Shown here piece by piece: positions 41,936 to 53,849 of a stretch of DNA of 64,000 nucleotides. The notes beneath the pieces were generated by a model. The model was not told where the DNA came from. It saw only the letters and a program-made list of their open reading frames with translations, and did no database searches. The DNA comes from Bostrychus sinensis. Taxonomy: Eukaryota; Chordata; Actinopteri; Gobiiformes; Eleotridae. Position 1 is the first letter of the stretch, and every line of letters begins with the position of its first letter. A program made the translations under genes and the position numbers. The DNA lies in contig CM036244.1 in the NCBI GenBank assembly GCA_020698575.1, positions 3,665,546 to 3,729,545 on the forward strand, written 5' to 3'.

Positions 41936-42482
41936 GTCACATTACAGTTTAATGTAATAGGGATGCAATATATTTTTACTAAACTGGCAGCAGTATTATT
42001 CTGTAAAAAGGTCTTAACTTAATTGCAGAAAGTTTGCTGTTCTGGTTTCAGATTGGTGTTGAGATAGTGTTTTATTTATTGAGATAAAGCTGAGTGCTGT
42101 GTGGTTAAACAAATAAAACCTCCTCCTTCGTTGGTCTTTTGTGAAGCTGTTAATTCCTCACTGCAGGTTTAATAATGAATCCCTCTTCACTTTAATTAAT
42201 GAGACTCTGATTGTTTTGGCTCTGATTAAATACGTGTAATCTTCAAAGCGTGAATCTATAAAGTCGCACTAATAAATCCTGCCTTGAACGCGCCGTGGCA
42301 TCTTTTTATTCAAACATAAATCACATGTTATTCACTCTGTCTGCTGCGAACACCTAACAGCACTGGTTTATTATCAGCTCTGTTTCAACGCTAATGAAAA
42401 ATTCACCTGCACAAATACAAGTGCCAGACAGCTGCTTATTATGATTAATACTTTGTTGCATGTTTCAAATGCTTATAACTTT
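41936..42482. other. Unassigned DNA; possible conserved non-coding stretch 42120-42450
   Basis: The stretch is non-repetitive with several TAATTAAT/TAATGA cores and no open frame. Confidence 0.35.
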
Positions 42483-42532
42483 GAGGAGGCCTAGAGGAAG
42501 ACCAAAAAGGAGATTTGTGGATGTGAAAACTC
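42483..42532 (+). mobile_element. RTE-like LINE scrap
   Basis: Translation gives RPRGRPKRRFVDV, the same conserved block as at 22739. Only about 50 bp survive. Confidence 0.7.
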
Positions 42533-42539
42533 TGGAAAA

Positions 42540-42870
42540 CATCTTTTTATTTCCTTAAATTTTTTGTGTGTTGCCATTTTACTGCAAAAGTAAAAATGTC
42601 TGTGAGGAATCAGTGGAAACAGAGCTGTACACTGTGTTGTTTTTTTGTTTTTTGATGAATCAATGGTCAGTGCTTCCTGGGGTGGGCGGGGGTTTGTGCA
42701 ACCAAGCGTTTTGAGGCCTCAGAAAAGCAGTGCCAGAGAATAGAGGATTAGTCATTAGGTGTGAATGAAGCAAAACACAACTCCAGTGTGTGTTTTTTTA
42801 ATGACGGAAAAACATTACAACATGGGAAGAAAGCTCAGAAAAGCTATTTTGCATAACATCCTTTAAGATT
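42540..42870 (+). repeat. Dispersed TTAA-family element, degraded copy
   Basis: It shares GGAATCAGTGGAAACAGAGC, GGTCAGTGCTTCCTGG and AACATTACAACATGGGA-type strings with 55267-55722, and in inverse with 10060-10240. The left terminus is lost. Confidence 0.65.
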
Positions 42871-42932
42871 TATTTATAAAACCAATGACATTGTATTTAT
42901 ATTGTATTTTTATATTATCTTATAGGATAAAG

Positions 42933-43217
42933 CAGCCATTCCCAAAGTCAAGACTGTCGTGGCCCCCTTAAAGTTCCGAAAATCCTTTGCGGACCCCCAA
43001 CAATAAAACTTCTCTACTCTATTCAATTTTTTTTTTTTTTTAATAAAAACATTACAAAAACACTGATTACTGACTAAAAGTTGTTTTAAAGTAATATTTT
43101 AAAACAAATATACAACTGTAATTAATTTCCAATGATTTTAGGTACTTAATATTTTCATTGACTTTTTATATTTTTGTATGTTTTATTTGTTTTTATGAAC
43201 CAAAACCATGTGTCTGA

Positions 43218-43270
<53 letters not shown>

Positions 43271-43295
43271 CAATAATAATAATAATAATAATAAC

Positions 43296-43342
<47 letters not shown>

Positions 43343-43446
43343 AATAAATTCAAATTGAAATTAAAATATAGCCAGCCTCTGGGGGCCCCCCTGTAGTACC
43401 TTCGCGGACCCCCAGGGGGCCCCGGACCCCACTTTGGGAACCACTG
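42933..43446. mobile_element. hAT MITE with internal (AAT)n, 514 bp
   Basis: The left end CAGCCATTCCCAAAGTC and right end GGACCCCACTTTGGGAACCA (then CTG) are imperfect inverses. The flanks GGATAAAG (42925-42932) and GGATAAAG (43447-43454) are an exact 8-bp duplication. The same family lies at 44924-45239. The core is expanded by an (AAT)n microsatellite. Confidence 0.93.
43219..43341 (+). repeat. (AAT)n microsatellite
   Basis: About 40 AAT units with rare AAC interruptions, all inside the hAT MITE. Confidence 0.95.
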
Positions 43447-43454
43447 GGATAAAG

Positions 43455-44285
43455 AATTGGTTTATACAGAGGCCAAACCACAACAAAGGCAGACTCTTGA
43501 GTTTAGGGGTTAAACTATGCCTTTGGCAATGGTGGCAAGGAGAAACTCTTCTGCTGAAAACAAAATACAAAGGTGGAACAAGTAATCAAAATATGTACTC
43601 GACTAAAAGTACTGTTACCATTACAACTCAAGAGTAAAAATAACAAGTGAAGTGTCTGTTTGATATAAAGCGATTAAGACAGATGGCAGTGATGAAGATT
43701 TGAATATAAAACTCCTGCATAGATTTGTTCTGTTTGACAAATATGGATCATTAAAGAAGGCAGAACAAATGACAGTAACAGTGATGATACAGATTAAGCT
43801 CTTCAAGGTTTGTAAATTGGTGCTTCATTCATTACCATAAACGAGCATTAGTTTTAATTTGTGCACAATGATTTGAGGCACTTTGTTTTCTCTGAAAGTG
43901 GTCAAAGACAACTTAGGCCGTAGACAAAAACAGTGTTAGGCCAAGAATAAAAAGAAACTACGTAGGCTACAGCTCAGGAAGCCAATCAGAGAAACGACGA
44001 AAAATACATAGACGCTTCTTTGATCGCTTTGGTCTGTTACCATGATATGACAGGATTGATGCCCAATACGGCTCTAATGACATAAAACAATGAAAGTTAA
44101 TGGTTAGAGACTGCGGCTGCGGTTTCCATGACAACACCCCATTCATTTGACTTAATCTGATGGCAAATTATTAATTTGTGGTGATTTATTGATTGAATAA
44201 ACCACGGCATAAACTGTGGTATATAACTGTAGTGGTCCGCTACATTTCTGTAAATCCTGTACAGCAGAACACACATTCAGAAACC
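43455..44285. other. Unassigned DNA
   Basis: A short AAGTAATCAAAATATGTACTC/AAGTACTGTTACC scrap near 43580 belongs to a common fish repeat also seen near 49600. No gene is seen. Confidence 0.4.
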
Positions 44286-44293
44286 ATTTAGCC

Positions 44294-44747
44294 CAGGGGT
44301 GTCCAAACTTTTTCCAAAGAGGGCCAGATTTGAAGATGTGTAAAGGTCCGAGAGCCGACAGTCCTTACTGATGTTTTTTACAAAAGCCATAAACTTATGC
44401 TTTCTTTTCTTTGACAACAAAATAATATCTTTGAACGTAAACATCTCCTCTAAGTCATATTTTAATGCCTACTATGAGTAATGACAGAATTTCTAATACT
44501 TCAAACCATACAAAACTTGCACTGACCTTTTATACAAATTGTTGCGTAATCTAGAGACACAACTGCAAAAGTATTTCCCGACCAACGAGTTAGAAGACAA
44601 CAGGCAGAGAGATGCACAAATGCACAGGTCAAGCTACGGAAACACTGATGGGCCATAAGTAATACATTTTGTCAAAGAAGCTGAGGGCCATATGGAATCT
44701 CGACCCGTGCCACAAATGGCCCCCGGGCCGCACTTTGGACATGACTG
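44294..44747. mobile_element. hAT MITE (CAGGGGTGTCCAAAC type), 454 bp
   Basis: The left end CAGGGGTGTCCAAACTTTTT and right end CGCACTTTGGACATGACTG are imperfect inverses. The flanks ATTTAGCC (44286-44293) and ATTCAGCC (44748-44755) form an 8-bp duplication with one mismatch. A sister copy lies at 47993-48412 in the same orientation (shared AGAGGGCCAG, TTTGAAGATGTG, CCCGTGCCACAAATGG). There is no coding sequence. Confidence 0.92.
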
Positions 44748-44923
44748 ATTCAGCCTTTAGCTTGCATGCTAATATATTTGCTAATTGCTATATTAAATAA
44801 AACTAAAAACTAATAAAAGTGGATACAGTCAGTAAAGACTTCTAACCAGGCTCTGACATTACTCCGAAGATTTGATGGCTAATGCTAATTGCTATAGGAA
44901 GAAATACAGTACATGGGCTATAG

Positions 44924-45239
44924 CAGTGGTTCCTAAAGTGGGGTCCACGGCCCCCCGGGGGTCTGCAAAGGTTCTGCAGGGGGCCCTCCAGAGGCTGTCT
45001 GTAAGTACATAAAAAGAAATTCAGTTTGAAATGAATTATAGTTCTATAATTGTTTAAAAATATTACTTTAAAACACATTTTAGCCAACAGTCGGTGTCTT
45101 TTGTAATGTTTTTATAGAAATAAATGGTGAAAAACATGACATAGTCTTTTGAAGAGAGGAAAGTTGTAAAGTCAGGGGTCCATGTGGGATTTCTGGAAAT
45201 TTAAGGGGGCCCTGACAGTCTTGGCTTTGGGAATGGCTA
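44924..45239. mobile_element. hAT MITE (CAGTGGTTCCTAAAG type), 316 bp
   Basis: The left end CAGTGGTTCCTAAAGTGGGG and right end TTGGCTTTGGGAATGGCTA are imperfect inverses. The flanks GGCTATAG (44916-44923) and GGCTACAG (45240-45247) form an 8-bp duplication with one mismatch. It is an inverted relative of 42933-43446. Confidence 0.9.
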
Positions 45240-45247
45240 GGCTACAG

Positions 45248-47059
45248 ATTTCTGGAAAGTGGCTGGAGTAGCTTGGCGTGATGTTAGCTCCAGTAGCTAG
45301 CGTGTTAATGTCTGTGGTCATTACGTCGGGCATACTGGGACATTACTGTTGTCAAAATGGCAACAACAGGTGACAAAGTGCTCAACACCAACAAACTGAG
45401 GTACGCAAGAGAAAAATTTGCTTCATATTAGCCAGCGCCATCTTAGTTGTTTTGTATGGGAGATATGATAGACCGGGTCAAACTCTGTCTCTGGAAAAGA
45501 CTCCTTATCGCAGAAAAACCAGACCATGTCAAGCCATGTTATCATTGCACTGTTCTCCTCTGACAACTCACAAAGCATCGGGCTCTTTTTTGACCGTCCA
45601 ATGACCATCACTGTCCATTATCTTTCTAGTCACTAGATATTTGGACATTTCTACAAAAAGGCGTCCAGTGTCCTAAAGAGTGAACAGAAACAACAACATT
45701 TTTAAAAATTAGGAAACATATAGTTAAAAGACAGAATAACAAAATGTTTCATCCCATACATTTTCTCCGTGGCCTCTTAGGTTTGGTCTTTCTTGTCCAT
45801 TTAATTGTGACTTCTTTACAAATGGGAGTTTATTTGGTCGGAGTAAAACCGAAAAGGATAAAAGTTCAGGCAAAGTTGCTATTTCTGCCAAAATGCTACC
45901 AGCTCTCAGCAGAAAATATTCTAAAAATTCAACAAAAGCTGAGACTCAGTGGTTAACACGGTGTGCTGCTGTGAAAGGCAGGAGCCATATTTGGTGAAAG
46001 AGTGGGTCTAATTCCTCTCCATCAATAATCACAGGGGCCCCATCAAGTCAATAACTGCATTTACAGCAAATGTCCCTCGCTGCTCGACCTGCAATTTTCT
46101 CCACAGCCGACAACACGAGGCATTTTATTCCGAGAGCCACTGAAATTTCCCCAGAGGAACAGGGAACGTATTGTGAAAATCAGCCTGAACTGCAATGTCC
46201 CAGGCAGATTGTCAGTCAGTGAAGGCCTCGCGACAGAATGGGGGGACAATATTGTGAGCACTCAGAGGAACAAATGTGCTGCGGGCTGAAGTGAGGCCGA
46301 CATGTTCAGACACAACTCAAGCTCTATACTTTTGTTTTACTGCCACTTTTCTACAAGTTTGGCAGGTTGTAATTCTGTGGTTTTACTACTGAGGACAAAA
46401 TATCTGTTTGCTACAAAAAGTGTGAGAAGACAGAAGAAGGGACTTTCTCAACTGAGTAAAAATAGCTTTTAATATAAAAATATGAAAAACACAATCTTTT
46501 AAATGTTATCTGTGTTTTATTATCAAGGATTTTGCTATTGGTCTACACCAGTGTTACTGAAAAAAGCATTTGCCCTTCCAAATACCATCTTTTATGAACT
46601 AAAAGGATCCAGACTAACTCAGGGTAAACCAAAGGCTAAATTAAGGATTAAACCAGAAAAATGTTTTATTAAAGAAGGACTAAACTGTTGCTAAGACGTC
46701 CTAAACCAGGACTAAAATATGAATTAAATAATTTTACATTTGACTATGGGTAGACCACTAGAAAAAGATAATTGTGGGATTCAATCTAACTAACCCCAAA
46801 TCTTCATGTATAAGGTTTAGTTTGGGTTGTTTTTGTAGGCAGGCCACTGTTGTTAGATGAAATTAGTGGTTTTATTTTTTCTCTGTCTCAGCCTCTAGAT
46901 TTCCAGTTTTAGTGCAACAACACTTTCTGTATTCGTTACCAGTTTTTATTATTCTGTTAGCCAGCCTCCAGCAAAAACTGCAAGAGTCACTCCAGAGATC
47001 AACGTGACAGTCGAATATTGATTGTGGCAAACATCCCATTGTGCTAACTCAACTTTCCT
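45248..47059. other. Unassigned DNA with a family-A MITE fragment
   Basis: The segment 45545-45690 carries GTTCTCCTCTGACAACTCAC, AAAGCATC and ATATTTGGACATTTCTACAA, a degraded right part of the family-A MITE. The segment 46020-46290 looks unique and GC-moderate with no frame, a possible conserved non-coding element. The rest is unassigned. Confidence 0.45.
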
Positions 47060-47420
47060 GAGCTTTTAAACCATGTTATAATGTTGTTTCCTCCTCAGAA
47101 ACATACCTTCATTCACATATTTGAGTAACCCTGTATGCTGAGGCTCTGCCTTTCTAAAGAGCTGAAAACGCTTGGTTCCACCGCTCTACATAGATCCGTG
47201 ATAAGTAGACATTTTACCCTGCCCTTTCTATCCTCCACCCTTCAGTACGCAGAGATTATTTTCTCATGTCTGAACTCATTTCCTCAAGTCCTTCATTGCT
47301 GTTATAGACTGCGATGTTTGCAGTGAGCTCGGAGCTGAGGGTATAAAGTGGGCGGGGCCTTAAAGCGACAGACGCCTAATCCAAGCGTTTTGAAGAAAGA
47401 AACATCTCCCCAAAAGAAGA
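47060..47420 (+). repeat. Dispersed repeat shared with 23620-23940 and 31690-31960
   Basis: The ordered strings TATAATGTTGTTTCCTCCTC, TTTGAGTAACCCTGTATGC, GGGCGGGGCCTTAAAG and CCTAATCCAAGCGTTTT are shared with the other copies. There is no coding sequence; it is probably a MITE, but termini were not resolved. Confidence 0.6.
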
Positions 47421-47984
47421 CGCTTTCCATAAATATACACTGTTCTAAGTTATAAAACGTTAAAAACCAACGCAAAGGTGTCTAATTTTATGGCAAAAAA
47501 TTGACAAAAAGCATAATAAGTGTCCTTTGAACATTATTTATTACACTTTTTAGACATGGACTAAGGCCTCATTCTTGTACAGTAGGTTGCTGCTGTTTTA
47601 CTTACATTACGCTGATAGAACAAGAATGCTATGCCTTTAATCATGACTTTTGCTCAATGTAAATTTTGCAGCTTGTTTATTCACATCCAGTCTTTGATGA
47701 GGAAGCACAGGTCCTAAAAAAACATCTCTATATTTGTGTTTAATCTGCGTCACCTCCTGGCTTTGGTACAAAAGTCCAAACTATAACAAATTGTGCTTTC
47801 ACTCTACAAACAAAACATACCTTGAAGAAAAATCACCTCTTTTTGCCAAACCAAAGACCAGCTGTTTCGCCCACTGGAGCTTTCACACCTGAGGATTTGG
47901 TCCAAACTCAACGGGAAAGTCCGAAAATGTAGACCAAACAGCACTGGTGTGAAATCTCTCTAAATGGTTGTATTAATTAGGACA
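47421..47984. other. Unassigned DNA
   Basis: No frame or repeat recognised. Confidence 0.35.
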
Positions 47985-47992
47985 CTTTAAGC

Positions 47993-48412
47993 CAGGGCTG
48001 TCCATACTTTTTTCAAAGAGGGCCAGCTTTGAAGATGTGCAAAGGTCCCAGGCAGACAGTCCCTCCTGATTTTTTCAAGGAATGTAATACAGTACAAATA
48101 GAATAGTATAAATAGAATGCACACAGTTTCTTTTTAAAAGGCAAATAATTATAATTTCTCTTCTTTGACGCCAAAATCCAAAACCAATTCCAACAAAATA
48201 ACACCTTAAAACATAAAAAGCATGCTTTAGGTAATAATATTTTTAGCTTACCCTGATTTTAATGTTTCCAATAGTTCAAAGCATACAAAACTTGCTCTGA
48301 CTTTTTATACACATTTACAGACAAAGCTACTGAAACACTGTATGAAACTGCTGGTTATGAAATCCTGACCCGTGCCACAAATGGTCCCTGGGCCACATTT
48401 TGGACATGTCTG
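47993..48412. mobile_element. hAT MITE (CAGGGCTGTCCATAC type), 420 bp
   Basis: Sister of 44294-44747. The left end is CAGGGCTGTCCATACTTTTT and the right end is ACATTTTGGACATGTCTG. The flanks CTTTAAGC (47985-47992) and CTTTAAGC (48413-48420) are an exact 8-bp duplication. Confidence 0.95.
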
Positions 48413-48420
48413 CTTTAAGC

Positions 48421-50095
48421 CAATCACTCATGTTCTTGACCCACTCACTGACAGCACACAGAAATTCATTTTTTTCCAAAATGATATTATTTTGGTAGCT
48501 AAGACCCATTAAAAATGCATTGCGGTCTGCTTAATTTGCACTTGCGCACACCTCACCTTGTTAGCAATAAACTCCCTTCTCTTCATGAACAGAATCAACA
48601 TTTTCTGCCCCGATCCCTTCTGGGAAATTAAACCGGGGCTTGTTAAACGCGTGGCCCTAATGGCTCTGTGTTTTCAGGATAATTGCAGAATTAGCAGCAG
48701 CTTGAACGGAGCCTGGCGCGATTAGATCCGAACGAGGAGCTTTCATTTCCAACTGTGCGTGGATCCACGGCCAAAGTAAATATGGCATTAATGGAAAAGT
48801 GCGGGCCATTTCGTTGTGAATACATCAACTGCATCTCAATGACCCTCAGTGGAACACTTACGACGCTTCAAGTCGTCAAATAAAAGCCTTTTAGAATCCT
48901 TCTCGTGTGGTTTAAGAGCGAGGGAAGTCTAATTTGATTTTAGGACGAGACGCTGATGTTTACTTATAATTAGCAAAGACATGAGAGGAATAAATTAGGT
49001 CGTAAAAAACACCCACTTCTTTTTCAAAAGCTTGGTTTTGTTAAAAGAATAATGTTTGGTCAGAAATACAGACATTTTTGTAAGAATGAACACAGAGACT
49101 GGTGTAAATGCTGGCTCTGGTTGAATGGGTGATATTTTCTTCAATAAAAAACCTTTTGATTACCGTTTTGAGCTTGTCACTGCGAGTAAAGTGGCCTAAT
49201 GGCATTTTTTCTGAAAAATTTATTATATTTATTCAGTTTCAGAATCTCACTAAAGGGTGCACTTTTTAGTAGGAAAAATATTTCGTTTTTGCTTATTTTA
49301 TGAAAGGAGATTTTTATGTACTAAATAAATTTCCATAGATATTTTGGATAAATTTGCCTCTCTTTTTTCCAGTCAGTTAAAACCTGCACTTTTCTGGTAC
49401 GTTTTCAAACCTTTCTTAGCCTTGCCAGTCAGACAAATTAATTTTCTATCCTAATTAAAGAATTTACTATGGTACTGATTGATTTGAGTTTGATTTCCAG
49501 GGCTGGGACTCACAGAAATGAAAGACGTGACGTGAGGTTAGCAAAGCGCTAACTAGTATCAACATCAAACGGCATGCCAGCGCCGAGGGTGGGTATACTT
49601 TACAAGAGTTACTTTTACTTGACCACATTTTAGAGCATGTATCTGTACTTTTACATACTCCAGTATATTTTTTAAGTGGTTTTAAGTAAAAAGTATTTTG
49701 AATTTTGGTTTAATCATTAGTTATTGCTGTGTTGTCATTGTAGACACAGTACACAAGTATCAAAGATGCAGTAAAGTAGTACTGTTCAGAAAAAAACTCA
49801 CCTACAGATTCAGTCTCTGCTACTGCACCGTTAACCTGTAGTTTTCGGCACAGTTTTTTGGCAAAATCCCTCACATTTAACACATTCATTAGTTATTAAA
49901 ATACTATGAAATACAAGTACTTTTTACTCACAAGCACATTTGAAAGTACGTATTAAAACAATGTAGAAACTGAGACATCCAGGCAGATTCAACCAGTCAG
50001 AAAATACTTCAATTTAGGAGCTAACATTTCACGACCAACCAGATGGCTTCATCAGAGCTGGATCAGTGACTGTGGGTGGTAACGTGTTGGTGACA
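48421..50095. other. Unassigned DNA; possible conserved stretch 48530-48990; repeat at 49590-49960
   Basis: The segment 48530-48990 is non-repetitive with TAATTG, TTAAT and CGCGATTAGATC-like motifs. The segment 49590-49960 shows the fish repeat strings GGGTATACTTTACAAGAG, TACTTTTACTTGA and AATACAAGTACTTTTTACTC, with no clear limits. Confidence 0.4.
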
Positions 50096-50097
50096 TA

Positions 50098-50826
50098 CCG
50101 TATTTTACAGACTATAAGTCGCTCCGGAGTATAAGTCGCATTAGCCAAAAAATGCATAATGAAGAAGAAAAAAGTTGCACTGGACTATAAGTCGCATTTT
50201 TTGGGGGAAATGTATTTTACAAAATTCGACACCAAGAACAGACATTTCATGTTGAAAGGTAAGTTATAGTAATAATAGAATAGAGAACAACAGCTGAATA
50301 GGTGTGCGCTATGCTAACGTAACACATTGATGGTTATTCAGCTACATGAAGCATAAACAACGAACTGAACAGGTGTCTCGTATGTTAACGTAATATATTA
50401 ACAGTTATTCACATAACTATAGCATAAAGAACATAATATAACAAGTTCACCAAACTCACCATCTCACTCCTAATCGCTAAATCCTTTAAATTCTTCATCC
50501 TCGGTGTCGCTTCTGAACAACTCCGCCAACTCCGGAGGTAGACGAAGCGCCGCTTCCTCCTCTGCGTGGCTGTCGTCAGACTCAGCATCAGTTCCATTTC
50601 CAATTATTCCGCTCTTTCTCAGTTGTCTTTATAGCCTAAGTTGTTAGTGGTAATGTTTACATTTTAAATTGTCAGTGGTACAGGTGCAGCAGATGCTGGT
50701 ACACAAGCCTAGAGCGCCCTCTAACAATACCTGAAATATTTTAATATATAAGTCACACCTGAGTATACGTCGCACCCCTGAGCCAGACGATGGGAGAAAG
50801 TGCGACTTATAGTCCGGAAAATACGG
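50098..50826 (-). mobile_element. Pogo-like non-autonomous DNA transposon, copy 2
   Basis: The ends CCGTATTTTACAGACTATAA and AGTCCGGAAAATACGG are inverted and each borders TA (50096-50097, 50827-50828). Orientation is opposite to copy 1. It lacks the 462-bp guest and shows the empty ACTATAACT site near 50266-50274 on the minus strand. The segment at 50605-50740 is unrelated to the equivalent part of copy 1. Confidence 0.9.
50470..50598 (-). pseudogene. C-terminal remnant of a pogo/Tigger-type transposase, copy 2
   Basis: This is the same 42-codon acidic frame as 6008-6136, ending NTEDEEFKGFSD and stop. The overlapping frame shared by both copies is also identical at the peptide level, so this segment is the best conserved part of the two elements. 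The catalytic domain is absent. Confidence 0.5.
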
Positions 50827-50828
50827 TA

Positions 50829-51750
50829 ACTAAAAAGATCTTGGGAATTCTTCTGATGGTTCTGTCCCAGGTGTGTGACAGCTAACGTTAGCCAGGAGAG
50901 TCCCATTCCTCACTCGCAGCAGTCCTATTTCCATTTTAACAACAGTAAAGTCCCACTGTCGTCACAGAATTCCCAAGGTCTTTTCTTATGCCACGATGAA
51001 GAGACATGACGAAGCGATAATCGGTGTTATTCACTTCACCTGACCGTGTTATGCCTGATCAGTGTAAGGTTTAATATCTGAATCCAGCCCTCTGTCTTCT
51101 ACAAAACTGCCAGCTCTATAGTTTATGAATGGTGAGTGTAAAGCCAATATCTCATTGTTTGTCCAAAACAAACAGAGGCTGGAGCAGTGAGGGTTTATCT
51201 GAGCTAATGCTGTCATAATTAAATCAATAATCCTCGGTCTGTGATATTGTTGAACAAAGTGTATTCTGCCAATCTGAGTGGATTTCTGCATATTCATCTG
51301 CGGTTCTCATAAATATCAGCAAACATGAGATTAAACCTTTGGCTGCTGTTTGGACTCAGACATTTTACAAGAACAAAAACAGCAGAAAATATTTTAAAAA
51401 TTGGCTGTTTGTCAGAGTCTGGTGGATGATGGACCATTATTATCTTAACCCATTTATTTCCTAATTTTTCTCAGACATAACAATACTAAATTCATATATT
51501 ATCAGCACTCTCAATTGTTATTTTTAACAATTTTAATGGAAAAGTGGGTGAAAACCTGAGTTTTATGTTGGAATAATGTGGTCAATGTTGAAAATGAACA
51601 CTTTTAAAGATATTTAGTCAGATTTTTCTTAATATTATGCAGCATAACAATATATTACAGTCTTTAAGTTGTCCTAAAAAGGTGTAAAAGTGTTACCTTA
51701 AGCAATAAAAGTTAAAAAGTGCACACTATTTTCAGCAGCATCAGCCCATA
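50829..51750. other. Unassigned DNA
   Basis: Part of 50930-50975 (TTTTAACAACAGTAAAGTCC) matches the dispersed repeat at 19575-19800. Otherwise nothing is recognised. Confidence 0.4.
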
Positions 51751-51756
51751 TATCTA

Positions 51757-52104
51757 CAGGGTTTCTGCAGGGTCTTAAAAAGTCTAAAGAAAATGTAAAA
51801 CTTTGAATTTCAGGCCTTAAAAAGTCCTAAAGTTGCAGAGATGGGGAGTAGTTAGGCCTTAAATCCCTTTAAACAGGTCCTGAATTCGTCTCATACACTT
51901 GATGCAACTACCTGCACTGAAATGCTTAAAGACGTAATACCGTCGCTGACCCGAGATCTGCTCTTACCAAGACCAAACTGCTTTGCAGCACTCACTGTTG
52001 CAAATGGTGTGCTTATGAAATAGGTCTTCATTTTTCTTGAGCAACGGTCTTAAAAAAGTCTAAAAATAAAGTCTTAAATTCAATTGAACCCTGCAGAAAC
52101 CCTG
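51757..52104. mobile_element. MITE with CAGGGTTTCTGCAGGG ends, 348 bp
   Basis: The ends CAGGGTTTCTGCAGGGTC and ACCCTGCAGAAACCCTG are near-perfect inverses. The flanks TATCTA at 51751-51756 and 52105-52110 are identical, a 6-bp duplication. Internal AAAAAGTCTAAA/TTAAAAAAGTCTAAA strings repeat. A superfamily is not assigned from a 6-bp duplication alone. Confidence 0.88.
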
Positions 52105-52110
52105 TATCTA

Positions 52111-52704
52111 TACCATTTTTGCATAAAATCATGTAAAGACTTCCATAAGCATTAAAGCATTTTAGTTTTATGTTCAGATTATAAATAATATTTGTATTTT
52201 TAATTTGTAATGTCACTAAATAAGCCTTGGACTTCATTCTGTGCCTGTCTATTGAAGATGTAGTGAGGATTTAGTGAGGATTTTGAATTTTAGTGATAAT
52301 TACTGCATATGTTCCTGTCTTTAACCTGCACTGGACTTTATTTCCATGATAAACTGTGGGGGCTGTGTTTATTCCACACAGCTGTAGCCTGTGTGCTGGA
52401 GGAACTGTGCAGGTGAGAAGTTTAGAGCTGAGGAAAGCTTAGTTTGTACCTGTTCTACACAGCGTCAATGGGAGCGTCTCATACTTTTGCATTAAAAACG
52501 TCAACATTCAGTGCTTTGAAATAAAATAATGCATAACTACAAGCATGGGGCATAGGTCACACACCAAACATGTTCCCAATCTAACTCAGGGTTAAACTCC
52601 TACAGAGAGTTGAACTTTACATATAAAACAATACATGGCCCTATATTTTATTATGAGACCTATAGACAGTGTGTAATGTTTTTGAAATATTATAATAATT
52701 AATG
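52111..52704. other. Unassigned DNA
   Basis: No gene or repeat recognised. Confidence 0.4.
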
Positions 52705-53035
52705 CACTAAAGCAGGGGTTGGCAAGTTTGATTGCAGTCTGTCCTAATAATTTGTGAACCACCAGATGGCGGGCCACAAGAATGGACATACAGTTCTCTG
52801 TCATGGTTCCTCCAGATTTAAATAAACACACAGTGAAGCCTGAGATTATTCCTACCCCTGGCAAATTCTGACTTAAAGTTACTTTCATTCAACCAGAAGT
52901 TTTTGTTTTTTTTTTACCGGAAATGACACAGGCTTCTCCCAAAAGATAAAAAGATGATGTACAAGAGGTGTCATTATGGAAAAAAAATATATTTCTCAGC
53001 TTTTTTTTTTACATTTGAACAAAAAGTGGCATGTT

Positions 53036-53397
53036 GGTATCTGTGTCCTTACCATTGCTGGGACATGTTTCCTTACCTTTTCTAACTTTTGTGTCTTATC
53101 ACTGTTTGTTCTTGTGTCCTGCAATCTATGCAGCTATCTATTATTTAAAACTGACTTGCCTGAAATGCCTTACTATTTTTTGTTATTTATATTTCTGGAA
53201 ATGTAAATATGTTTTGTTATTATTCTGTACGAGCAGGAAGCTAAAAATAAGTTGTTTTGATTTGTTCTATGTAATATAGAGGTGGGATTAAATAAGTTTT
53301 CTTCCTCCCACTCCTTTTCGAGCCTTAAAAGAAATCAATGTAATTATGATTCTGTATGCACTGTATATTTGTCTTCAGTTGCTCGAAACAAATAAAG

Positions 53398-53428
<31 letters not shown>

Positions 53429-53433
53429 TAGCA
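53036..53433 (+). mobile_element. LINE 3' UTR with (ACTA)n tail
   Basis: AT-rich sequence ends GGTGGGATTAAATAAGTTTT, then CCTCCCACTCCTTTTCGAGC, then AACAAATAAAGACTAACTAAC, and finishes with a short (ACTA)n array at 53399-53426. This resembles the 3' UTR of fish L1/Tx1-type LINEs. No coding sequence is retained. Confidence 0.55.
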
Positions 53434-53849
53434 TGTTCAATTAAGTATACAAAACATATAGAATTTGTGTTATTTTTAGTTATCCAACGTGAACCAATAT
53501 ATTTATAATGAATATAAAATAATTACCCTGTCATCCTGAAAAATACAGTACCTTTTTGGCAGGGAACTAAGCAAATAGTGCTATTTACAAGTCTGGAGTA
53601 GGCCTACACATCCTTCATTAATGAATACGCAGTTTAGCCCAGGGTTAGGTCACATGATAGAATGTGCAATGCTTATTGGATAGAGGCAAAGGTAACCATG
53701 ACAGAAGGAGGTCACATGATCGAATGGTTGATATTTATTGGTTGGAGGCAACTAAAACCATGAAACCATGACAGAGAGCTGTATGCTTGCTAATAGAGTC
53801 TTACAGCGCCTCAGGGTTAAATGCTATCAAGTAACAGCAATTAATTTAT

